Below are positions 12,301 to 23,800 of a DNA stretch of 64,000 bases, piece after piece. The notes beneath the pieces were generated by a model. The model searched no databases and was not told the origin of the DNA. It saw only the letters and a list, made by a program, of their open reading frames with translations. Made by a program: the position numbers and the translations under genes. Position 1 is the stretch's first letter, and each line of letters starts with the position of its first letter. The DNA comes from Monodelphis domestica (Eukaryota; Chordata; Mammalia; Didelphimorphia; Didelphidae). The stretch is from assembly GCF_027887165.1 (NCBI RefSeq), contig NC_077227.1, positions 64,676,607 through 64,740,606 of the forward strand, read 5' to 3'.

Positions 12301-13187
12301 ATATATGGATATATATATTATGTATATATATGTATATATTTTTAAAAGAAATATTAAAGGAAAAAACCTATTTAAGTACTCAAGCTTCTACCTGGAGGGG
12401 TGAGGAAGGAGCTGGTCCTCACATCTATAGCTGGGGTGGAAAAAGGGAATTAACACATTCCATTACCCCCTCCAGGAAGAGGCTCTTGGAAAAATTACAA
12501 CGAGCCAGAGGATGAGTCTAAGCTTTGGCCTACCTTGCCAGAAGACATGAATCTTGTTGGGAATGGTTCAGAGTGAAATGAAATGTAAACATCCTATTCA
12601 GCAGTCCCAACAACTGCTTCATGTTCTGATGTTTACATTAACCTCCCAAGAAAGTATAACAATAGTTAATATGCTTCTTACTGAAGTTCTGTGTCAATGT
12701 ATTGGGGGGGGGCTTTTTTGTATATTAATTATAAAATGAGTACCTGTTTTCTATTCTTCCTCCCCTTTGGGGAAAACTCACGTTTAAAACCTGCATGACT
12801 TGGGCATATTGATTTCCCTGGGCTTAATTCTTCTTAACAATAAAACAAGTCACAATGACCTAGAAGTTCTCAAATATATAGAGAAATGAATTAAATTTAT
12901 AAGAATGCACATAAAAATTTACAAGAATAAAAAGAAAATGAAAGGAAATGAATAGGCAATTCTCAGAGGAAGAAACTAAAATTGTCCACAGTCATTTGAA
13001 AAAATGCTCTAAATCACTATTGATTAGTGAAATTAAAATAAAAACAACTCTTAGATACCATCTCACACCAATCAAATTGGTTAACATGACCAAAAGGAAA
13101 CTGATTAATGTTGAAGGGAATGTGGGAAAACTGGGATACTAATACACTGTTGCTGTAACTATGAATTTATACAACCATTCTGTAAAG

Positions 13188-14293
13188 TGTAAATCTTGAA
13201 ATTTCTCAGACTTGTGAATGTTAAAAATTTCCACATTGAGGAATCCTCCATTGGAACAAATTCCCTACTGGAAACATTCCCCATTTTGATGTGAGAACTC
13301 ACCAGGATCAGAAATGGGAGGACCTCTACTCCACCCATACTTAAGTCTGCTTTAGGGGAGAAAACTCCTTGCTAACAATGAAAGTACTTGGACCCATGCT
13401 CATGATGAGGCAAGGAGTTCTTTGAGCCATGCCTGTTTTTAGAATTGATACAATGAGATGCTAGGTACCTAAAAGGGTCGGGCAAGTTTTCTCTTAATGA
13501 GATTAGTCGACTCAGCTGTGTTTTCTCTGGTTCAGACTTACTGAGGGGATTAGTCGACACAGCAGCATTTTCTCTGGTTCAGATTTACTGAGGAGGTTAG
13601 TCGACTTAGCAGGAATTCAGAGGGGCTGTCTTTTAGAAAACATCTACGGTGATTGGTAGGTGGAAGAACTTAGGGGAGGTGACATAGGAAAAAACCTCCT
13701 ATATAAGAAAAGGAATCTCTGGAGCAAGAGATCCTTAAATCCTTGGAGGCTTGGAGATAGGATCCTTGGGTCCTTGGAGATAGATCCTTTTGGAAGAGGC
13801 CCTTTGAAGATCTCTTGAGAAGAAGTCCCTTGGGAGGCTGACTCTGGCTGGAACTCCCTCTGGGGAGACTCTGTTCCCCAGATATCCTTGCTTAAGACAA
13901 ATCTTGTGGTGAGTGATGACTGACTGGTTTCTCTCTTAAGGCTTAGCTGGGTTGGCCAGGCCTGCCCTGGGCCGACCTATTCTTTTCTCATTAATACCTT
14001 TTCTCTCTCCTTCTCCTTTTCTTTAATTCTTCATTGTATTATTAATTAAATTCTCTATAAAACCCAGTTGACTTGGGCATATTCATAATTTGGGAATATA
14101 TTCCCTGGTGACCACCTTATATTTGATTTAAAAACCAAGACACTGTAGTGAAACATATTTTCTGCGGTCAAATTTACTCACCCTCTCATATCTATCACAA
14201 TTTATATCTTCCATCATTTTAACTCACTACAGTTTATGTCTCTAACTATTTTAAATATAACAGTTTATGACATCAACTATTTTAAATGTTACA
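13188..14293 (+). mobile_element. Solo LTR of an endogenous retrovirus (1106 bp)
   Basis: Ends are TGTAA and TTACA, a perfect terminal inverted repeat, and the element is flanked by a 4-bp duplication AAAG (13184-13187 and 14294-14297). It has a TATA box at 13700-13707, a candidate polyadenylation region near 14040-14065 and three TTAGTCGAC units upstream of the TATA. A 4-bp duplication fits gammaretrovirus-like (class I) elements. No internal viral genes remain. Confidence 0.85.
13503..13605 (+). repeat. 47-bp direct repeats in LTR U3
   Basis: TTAGTCGAC begins at 13503, 13550 and 13597, an exact 47-bp period, with 'ttttctctggttcag' repeated between. The position upstream of the LTR TATA is typical of enhancer repeats. 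Confidence 0.85.
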
Positions 14294-14611
14294 AAAGAAA
14301 TGTGGAACCATGCTCAAAGGTTCACAAAATTATGCATACCTTTAACCCAGCATTATCATTACTAGGTCTATATCACAAAGGGATCAGAGATAAAGGGGAA
14401 AGGACCTCTCTGTACCAAAATATTTTTGGCAGCTTTTTTTTTTGTAGTGGCAAAAAATTGGAAACTGAGGGGCTGTCCATCACTTGGGGAATAGATGAGC
14501 AAGCTGTAGCACATGGTTGTAGTGGAATATTACTATATCATGAAAAATTAACAGAATGAGTTCAGAAAAACCTGGAAAGACTTATATGAACTGATGCAAA
14601 GTGAAGTAGGC

Positions 14612-15476
14612 TGTAAGGGGGAAATGGGGTTAATTTTTTAAAGGGTTAGATTTGATTATTTAAGAGTGTGGTCACCAGGAATTTAATTAATTCCAAAGAG
14701 TTTTTATTTATAATTTATTTACAAAATGTAGAAAGAGTAAAGCAAGAAATCAGAGAGAGGATAAGGTAAGATATCTAGCCCAAGCACTAAGTATTTTACT
14801 CCCAGCCCCTCTGGGCAGGAAGAATTAGTTTCAACCAACCTCAGCAAAGCTGAGGACCCAGAAAGTGTCTCTCAAGAGTAGTTCTCTCCAGAGGATAGTT
14901 TTTTTTATTTTTTTCAGAAAAATCCAGCAGTTAAGAATCAGCCTTTCACTCACCATGTGTCAGTCCAGTCAGCAGATTCTTTATCAGCCTCACCAGGAAA
15001 ACAGGGTCTCAGGTCCAATCAAGACATCCTTCTGCCCCTCTTCACCAGCCTCAACTCAAAAGCATGAAGAATTCAATTGTCATAGGAAGTAACAGCTCCT
15101 TTTTTTCTCATTTTGTGACACATTTTCTCTTGTGTCACTTCCTGTGTCTTCCCCTAATTCTATATCTACCAATCACAGTTGAAGTCCTGTTCTAGAACTG
15201 CCCAGAAGGCAGTTAGTTGATTCTAATTCATTACCCACTGTCGTATATGTGGATCACAGACCTCCCACTTCATGATTAAGTGGAATATTTGCACTTTTGG
15301 TGATTAGATCTAAATGGGCAGATCTTTATACTTAAAAAAACTTTTAAGTACCATGTTTACACTTTGGGGGATTAAATCTAAAAGTAAACAAGGGTTACAA
15401 TTTAATCTTCACAATCAGGGGAGAGTTAAATATTTTCATTGCTATAATCAGGGGAGAGTTAAATTTAATCTTCACA
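14612..15476 (-). mobile_element. Solo LTR of an endogenous retrovirus (865 bp)
   Basis: Bounded by TGT and ACA and flanked by a 4-bp duplication AGGC (14608-14611 and 15477-15480). AATAAA-like signals near 14700-14720 read on the minus strand, so the LTR is antisense to its host L1. It shares a CTGGTGACCAC block near its 3' end with the neighbouring LTR, suggesting related families. Confidence 0.82.
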
Positions 15477-16299
15477 AGGCAGAACCAGGAGAACAATGTA
15501 TATAGTAATGGAAATATTATACAATGATCAAATATGAAGGACTAAACCATTAACAACAAAGCAAGTTTACAAGATAAACACAAGGGACTCATTATGAAAA
15601 TGTTAGCCATGGCCAAAGAAGGAACTGTTGAAGTCTGATTGCAAATCAAAATGTGCCATCTTCCACTTTATTTCTTTTATGAGACTTTTATTGTAGGTGT
15701 GATATGTCTTCTATCATAACATGTGCAATATGGAAATATATATTGCTTTTATCAGATTATTTACTGGCTCAGGAAGAGTGGGGCAAGGAGGAAGAAAATA
15801 TGAATCCTAAAAATTGTTTCTACATGTAGATAAAAAAATAAAATTTTTTAAAATTACCTTGTATTATTACATACACACACATTATAATGTAAGTTATTTG
15901 AAAGCAAAAACTGATATGTTTTGCCCAAGTTATGGTGCCTTGCATATAGACAGTGCTTATTAAAGTTGCAAATATTCCTACCTTACTTAAATTTCTTTCT
16001 TCTTTATATCTATATTCTGGAATCTATTTTCCTCTCTTTTACAGGCATTTTCTTTTTTTATTTGCTTTTTCCTAGAATTTTTTTCCTCTTTATGATGAGG
16101 CTTATCATTATTGGTAGGATGTGCTAAAAGTTCTGTCAAACTTGCAAATTAAATAATTATTGGTGACAAATCCACCAAGTCCTATCTTTGTTTGCTGCTC
16201 TACAATGTACAAATGTAAAATACCAAAAAAAAAAGAGAATTTGGTGATCCAGGTATATACTCCTTCATAGCAAGTTGAAAAATAAAATACTCCCTAAAA

Positions 16300-16495
16300 G
16301 TTCCTCAGAATTCACAAAGCACTTTCATTATTTTATATGATAATTATAATTACTGTCTGGGGCAGATAGTAAAAGTATAATTATCTCCATTTTACACAGA
16401 GATGAAGTGATTTACCAAAAGTTGCACAGACAGTGAGGGGTAAAAGCAGAATTTGAATCCAGATCTTGACTTCAAATCTAGTGTTCTTTCCACTA
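16300..16495 (-). mobile_element. MIR-type element, reverse
   Basis: 'ctccattttacacagagatg' and 'gaatttgaatccagatcttg' identify a reversed MIR. Confidence 0.6.
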
Positions 16496-16577
16496 TAATG
16501 TACTTTCATTGAATGCATAATGCATTTTATTTCTATTACAACTACTTCCTACAGTAGTACCAATTATTATGCATTAT

Positions 16578-16815
16578 TATGGGCATCTAAGAGGCTCAGT
16601 GGATAGAGGCCAAGAGCCAAGAAGACTGAAGTTCAAATCTGGTCTCAAACACTTACTGGCTATGTGACCCTGGGCAAGTCACTTAAGCCTTGTTTGCTTC
16701 ACTTTCTCATCTGTAAAATGAGCTGGAAAAGGAATGACAAATCACTCGGGTATCTTTGCCAAGAAAACCACAAATAATAAGATCATGAAGAGTTAGACGC
16801 AACAGAAAGAACTGA
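16578..16815 (+). mobile_element. MAR1-like marsupial SINE
   Basis: 'gtgaccctgggcaagtcac', 'tctgtaaaatgagctgg' and 'ttgccaagaaaacc' occur in order on the plus strand. Confidence 0.8.
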
Positions 16816-17797
16816 ATACATCATGCATAATTAATCAGAAGCAAGGTATTTAGAATTGTTAATTTGGCAAAAGCGACCAAAAGTTCCCTCTACTCATCTA
16901 CCCTCCACCCAAAAAAAAAGAAGAAAAAAATCATCCCATAATTTCAATTCATCACTTTACAGGAACCAAATTATGCTCTTCATGTTGACATTAAAATCCT
17001 AAACCAATGTAGCCCCCCTAAGCCTTAAAGGTTCTCCAAAATTTCAATTCAAATTGCAGAATCTTTTGGACATGACAAAGGAGCATGTGTACATGGATTC
17101 TTTTCTTTCTTTCTTTTTTTTTTTACACTTGCTTGACTAAATCCATGGCAATTCACCACCAATCAATCCTACTTCAGAGAGGGACAAAGCTAGTGACAGC
17201 TACAGAGAAATGTTTTCCAGGTGATATGTTCTCTTCCTCACCTCTCCTTCTCCCTCAAGATAGTATACACAATATGCAGGAAGCCAGTTAAAATTGTTTT
17301 AAAGAAAGTTAGCATAGAAGATACAATGGCAGACTTGGTGTTCAAATCCTGCCTCAGACATTTATTGTGTGAGTCTAGGCAAATTATTCTCTTAGCCTTA
17401 GTTTCTGTATCTGTAAAAAAATGGGTGAAAATAAAAGCACCTTAACTCAAAGGGCTCTGAGAATAAATATATGTAATATATCTATAATATATAATATATA
17501 TAAGAATAAATCTAATATAGGTAAAATGCGTTGCATTCCTTAAAGTACTACAAAATGCCAATATAATTGTTTCAGGCATTTTTGAAATTGATACATATTT
17601 ATATTCTTTTATACTCTCCTAACTCTTCTCCTCTTTTAACATTTATCCTGTTACCTGAGAGTCATCTCCTTAATTTTTTTCTCATTGCATTCATTCAGAA
17701 TCTCAGTGACTTAAGACTTCTATAGGCTAGCCTAGATACCTACCCCCCATTAATATCATCATTTGAAGAAAATCAGAAACTGACTTGAAATAAGTAT

Positions 17798-17893
17798 TTA
17801 GAAATATTAAGATTTTTTATTGAAAAATATAACAAGTAAAAATATAAGTCTTCCTGACGTTCATTCATCTTCTTTTTCAACATCTAATGCTGC
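17798..17893 (-). CDS. DYDC1: DYDC1 last exon and 3' UTR
   Basis: After acceptor TTTTAG there are ten codons ([10 protein letters not shown]) and a TGA at 17863-17861. They match the short acidic C-terminus of mammalian DYDC1 in position and character. The 3' UTR is very short: AATAAA lies 40 bases past the stop, so cleavage near 17800 is expected. The low coordinate is an estimate. Confidence 0.88.
17816..17821 (-). promoter_or_regulatory. DYDC1 polyadenylation signal AATAAA
   Basis: A canonical AATAAA on the minus strand about 40 bases after the DYDC1 stop. It is the first good signal downstream of the last exon. Confidence 0.7.
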
Positions 17894-20800
17894 CTAAAAG
17901 CAAAATTTTTAAAAAGTAAATATTATTCTTCAGCATTATGCAAACTTTGAAAATGTCATAAATCAAATGAAATAGATATAATGTTTAAATAACCTTCTAT
18001 TTAACTATGTATTGTTTCAGTTTTATTTGATTACAATCAATAAAATTCAAAAGAATTTTTAAAGGAAATAAAAGGGGGCAGCTAAGTTGTTCAGTGGTTA
18101 GAGAGCCAGACCTGAAGATGGGAAGTCCTGGGTTCAAATGTGGCCTCAGACATTTCCTACCTGTGGTACCCTGGACAAGTCACTTGACTCTTACTGTCTA
18201 GCCCTTACCACTATTCCTCCTTGGAACCAATACTTAGTAGTGATTATAAAACAAAAGGTAAGAGATTTTTCAAAAATGAACTAAAAGGTCCATAAAAATC
18301 ATTTAAAAGAAGCACAAACTATTAGTTTATTAATTTGGCCTAAAATGCTTTGTATATAGACATCCAATAAACATTTGCTTGATTAAGCTTTAGACTGACT
18401 TCCAAGAGTTCTGAGTTTGGTAGAAATTACTACCAATTCTTTTGCCTACATTCAAGGTATTAATATGAATTGTCTAAAATATATATTGAAGTCTTCATTA
18501 TAAAGGACCCAAACCATGCAAATCCAAGAACATCATGAACTATATAGTGTATAGATAAAGTTCTCTCCTTTTGTATATACATTAACTATCTAACTGATAT
18601 CCAATCATGTTTTTTCTAGAAGTGATGGATTTGTGATCTCTGTTCAGTTTCCCACCGAGCCCCCTTGTGGTCAATTGCAAATTTGCGAAATTGGCTGTCT
18701 GGCATTCAAGATTCAAAGTCAAGATTTTGTTTGTGTGAAGCCCCACAACTCTAACACATTTAGTACTCTGGTCTAGCCAAAATAAAGCATGTTCTTATAA
18801 AAAAAAAAACCCTTTCTAAAAATACTTACATCAGAAATTGATGGCTCCTCTAATTCTTCAACTCGAGTTAAATTAGGTGCTCCATACCTGTCACTGATTT
18901 CAGCCAACGTCTTATTTAACCCTCCCTATAATTCAAATCATTCAAATCCAGTTTAGAAGTGGTTTTTAAAAAGTTAATCCATTTTGAAATATTTCTACAT
19001 TACTGAGTGTATATATATATATTTATAAATATAATTTATAGCTATATAAACTTTTAAGGTTTACTGAGTGTGTATATATATTTATAAATACAGATTTATA
19101 GATATATAAAACTTTAAGGTTTTTAAAGCATTTTAAAATAGTTAGGATAAAATGACTGCTGATGATTAGAGGAATACATAATATTCTAAAGTAATCTTAG
19201 GCATTTGAAAATATTTTAATGTACATATAACTTCTAATCCTTTTTAAATAATGCTATTAGTATCTCAGAACACTCTGGCTACTTCTAAAAATTAATTGTC
19301 TTTTTCCCTACCCGATGGCTACAGTACAGTGTTCTAGCAAGAATTTAATAAATGACTGATAGATGAATATTTTCATGAACTTTGAAATTTAGCTTGAGAG
19401 AACATTTGGGACATGCTATGATTGGACTATAGACGGACAAGGGGTACCTTTTTAAATCCTTATTACCTTAGTTACCTGATTAAGATTGGCTAAAATTAGA
19501 GAATAAGGATTTCCTGATAATTGCTAGTATTCTCTTTCTCCTCCAATTCTATTTTATTTACTAATTGATTTAGATGTTAAACTCCCTCCCCTAGCAGCAT
19601 GTAAGCTTCTTGAGGGCAAGAGCTATTTTGCACTTTGTCTTTGCACCTCAAACTCCTCATATACTGCCTTCTACAAGTTAGACACTTAATTAATGTGTTT
19701 CGATGTGTCAATTGACTTTTGCTTGTTAGAATGAATTACGACCCATGACAAACAATTATTTTTCGCCTTACCCCTTCAGTTACAATATCTTCCCCTGGCT
19801 CACTTGCGAACTCTATCTACAATAATGTTAAAAAAGAAAAAAGTTCAACAACAACATAATTTATATAAGTTTCTTTTCTTTCCATCATTTTCAAGTGGTT
19901 TTACTGAGAGACAGATCACATTGCAACAAGTTATTCCAACAGTAGCATCAGAGTAATTAAACAATTTTTCATTCAAATGTATAGATCTAATTGCCATTTT
20001 ATAATCAATTTTAATAGAGGCCAATAGGTTAATGCTTAAATAGATCTGTAATGCCAGTATTTTCTCCAATGGTACAGATCACAATCATCCTTACCTTTTC
20101 ATTCAGTACAATTCACATAAGTGTCTGCTCGGAAAGAATCAGCTCAACACATTCCAGAAGCCTTCCTCTAGGTCCTTTCTTACTGTAGTTTGTATACATA
20201 AGGCTATTGTAGTTTATGAGTTCTCCAGTAAGTATTCCTCATTTTCCCTATCTCCAGTCACACATTATTTCCTAAACAATGCCTGCTCCATTATTTCTTC
20301 CATTCAGCACAGCATTCGTGATTCAACACTGCAAACAATTTTCTTGCCTCCTCCTCTCCTCCTGTGACACTGCCAGAACCCTGGTCAGAACCTCTTTATT
20401 TCACTCCTAGATTATAGCTGTAGTTTGTTGGTCTCTTCCCTCTAGTCCATCTTCCACATAGCTGTAAAATTAATCTTCCTCAAGCATAGGTCTAATTATG
20501 ATTCTTTCTATTCCATACACTCCAATTTAAAGAAAGAAAGGTTGGGTTTGGGGGAGATAATGAGTTTAGTTTTAGGCATGTTGAATTTATGATGTCAATA
20601 GGACAACCAGTTCAAGATGTCCAACAGATGGTTGGGAATGCAACATACCACCTACCTTCCAGTCACCAAGATTTACAATATAAGATTTGGAAACATTCTT
20701 GACTTCCTTGATCCTCCTTCCTCCTACTTACCCAATCCAAAATTCTCTATTAACAGTCATGTAGGAATTTTTTTAATTGTTGTGCTTATCATAATCTCTC

Positions 20801-23800
20801 ATTTTAGTATCAGTACTTAAAGAGTTTTTTTTAATTACATTTTTGAATTATTTATCCGTTTTCTTAGTTCTTTCAAAAACTGCTAAAATGAAATGCCACC
20901 TTCTGCAAACAATCTTTCTCAGTCCTTTATCTTATTGCCCTTGCCATAACTAAGTGGCATAGGAGATAGAATGCCAGGCTTGAAGTCAAGAGGACCTGGG
21001 TTTAAATCTGGTCTTGGGCATCTTCTTACTGTGTGACCCTAGGCAAGTCACTTAACCTCAATTGCCTAGGCTTTTTTCATTCCTCTGTCTTAGAATTATT
21101 ACCAAGGCAGAAGGCAAAGGTTAGTTTATATACATGTATGCGTATATAAAACTTAATTCAGGTTATTATACCTATTATATGTATTATATGTATATCATAT
21201 ATATTATAACAGTTATTATTTTATATATACATAATATATGTAACTTCATTCAGGAGATAGTAGAGAGAGAGCTCTTCCTTTAATATAACAAAATATATCT
21301 AATCTATTTACAACAGTCAAGAGATTACTGGCCCTGAAATCAGGAAGACCTGGATCCAAATCCTACTTCTGAAATCTTTTTAGGCTGTGTGACCTTAAGA
21401 AAGTCTTTGAAATTCTCCAAGTTTCACTCTCTGTAAAATAGAGATAATAATACTAGCAACCTCTACCATTTGACCTGGAGAGACTCAAGTGACCTAATGG
21501 TTGGAACATGTTTACAAGCTTTAAAGCACAATATAAATGCCATCAATTTTATTACTAAATTCCTATTTTTCTGGCCATTGCCCAGAAAACTTTCTATTAT
21601 CCTAAGTAATCCCCTCTTTGTATGCCATAGCATGCTAGAAGCACACATCTGAAGCTGGAAGGGATCTTAGGCTCCCTTTGGGCCAACAGTGTCATTTTCC
21701 AGATGAGAAAACTGAGACTTGATGACTTGTCCAAGATCAAATAGATAGTGAATTATCAGAACAAGGATTGGGTCCCAGATCCTTTAACTACAGATCCATA
21801 TCTGATCTGTCTTTCTTTTTCTTTGTATCCTAAAGGAATTATCCCTAGTTCCTTTTGTACTGAATGTACATGTTAAACTTCTTCATTAGGGATATATGAA
21901 TCAATGCCAACTGTTTTTGTTTTTGTTTTTTTTACAATTTAGGGGAATTTTCTTGAAAAATTTCCTAGAATTCAAAATTCTTTGCGTTTGAAAAATTTTC
22001 CAGAATGGCTGTTATACTGAGATTATAGTATTTTGACCTACTCCCAGTTTATCATCTTAAGAGATTTTCATGTTTCTTTCTGTAGCGTCCCAGGTATATT
22101 ATCATCTTGAAAGTATTATTGATGTATTGATATTGTAACCCATGTGCTCATATACCAGACTCATGGCCATGTTACTTCTTGATTACTGTATTTCCAAATC
22201 TTCAGTCCAAAGGATAAAAGAATTCCTGGGTAGGACATTCGCTAGCTGCCACAGGGTCCTAGCTACCTCCTTGTTAGACCACATTCATACCAAGTCAATG
22301 TTTCATTAGCTTCCTACTCTATGATTATGTGGTTGTCATATGTTAAATCATATGCCATGTCACATGTTCATTAGCTACCTCCCACTCCACATTCCCAAAT
22401 TCTCCAATAAAAGATTGGGAACACATGCAGCTCACTCCCTCTTCCCATCAGCAGAGGAGCACACTGGAGTCCACCTGTTTTAACTCTTTGTCTCTAAGTC
22501 TTTATTCCTTTGTTGTGTTCTCTCTCTCTATCCCCTTCACCCATTTTCTCTCAGTTTCCAATTCTCCTTCTCAGGTGTCCACCCTGGAAAAGATTAATAC
22601 GTAACTGCAGGAAGTTGATATACTTTCCATTTTCGTTTTTTTTCCCTGAGGCTATTTTAAATTTGTTTTTTCACTTTCTCTGTTATGTGTAAATCTATTT
22701 TCAGTTGCATTAATATTGTGCTCAATTGGGGGAATTTTTCATTTTCAATTTAGAAAGAGTTTCTCTGTTCATCATTTAAAGTCGTTAATTGTACCTCATT
22801 AACTACTACCCTTACTACAGATAGCTTATTCTTAATTGAAAAGAAGAGTCAAGCATAGAATTTGAAGATAATACAAAGGCATATTATAAGAATAGACTTT
22901 AAATTGGTCCAACCATGCTGGAGGGCAATTTGGAATTATGCCTAAAGGGTTTTAAAAGAATGCCTACCCTTTGACCCAGTCATACCACAGCTGGGTTTGT
23001 ACCCCAAAGAGATAATAAGGACAAAGACTTATACAAAAATATTTATTGCCACACTTTTTGTGGTGGCAAAAAATTGGAAAATGAGGGGATGTCCATCGAT
23101 TGGGAAATAGCTGAATAAATTGTGGTATATGATGGTGATGGAATATTATTTTGATGAAAAGAATAATGAACTGGAGGAATTCCATGTGAACTGGAGAGTC
23201 CTCCGGCAAAAGGAGAAGAACCAGGAGAACATTGTACGTAGAGCCTGTACATTATTGCACAATCGAATGTAACAGACTTTTCTACTAGCAGCAATGCAAT
23301 GACCCAGGACAGTCCAGAGGAACTTATGAGAAAGAACGCTATCCACATCCAGAGAAAGAACTGTGGGAAAAGAAATGCAGAAAAAAAATATGATCGATCA
23401 CATAGCTTGATATGGATATAATTAGGGTTTTGATGTTAAAGCATCACTCTACTGTAAATATAAATAACATGGAAATAGGTTTTGAATAATGATACATGCA
23501 TAACCCAGTGGAACTGCTTGTCAGCTTCAGGAGCAGGAAGGAAAGAAGTGGGGGAGTCATGAATCATGTAACCATGGAAAAATTTTCTAAATTAAAAAAA
23601 GGAAAAAATAATAGACTTTATATGTAATTAAAATAAACATAAAGCACTGTATAAATACCTTCCCTAACTCTTCTAATATCAACTTTTCCTTCTTTTCCAT
23701 TTCACGTCGTGCCTAAATAAAAATACAAAAATGCATACATTAAATTAGACTTAAAAACTTATACAGATCACCTTTATTATTAAGATCATCAGGGGTAATA

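Larger units (their letters stand above)
12870..15860 (+). mobile_element. Old LINE-1 3' part, split by two solo LTRs
   Basis: L1 pieces lie at 12870-13187, 14294-14611 and 15477-15860 and join to a continuous ORF2 C-terminus plus 3' UTR when the LTRs at 13188-14293 and 14612-15476 are removed. The coding frame is heavily mutated. Confidence 0.85.

Noticed and set aside
1-17790. MAT1A exons, expected beyond DYDC1 from human gene order
   Set aside because: No MAT-family motif or spliced exon found; in human the gap is tens of kilobases, so it probably lies outside the window.
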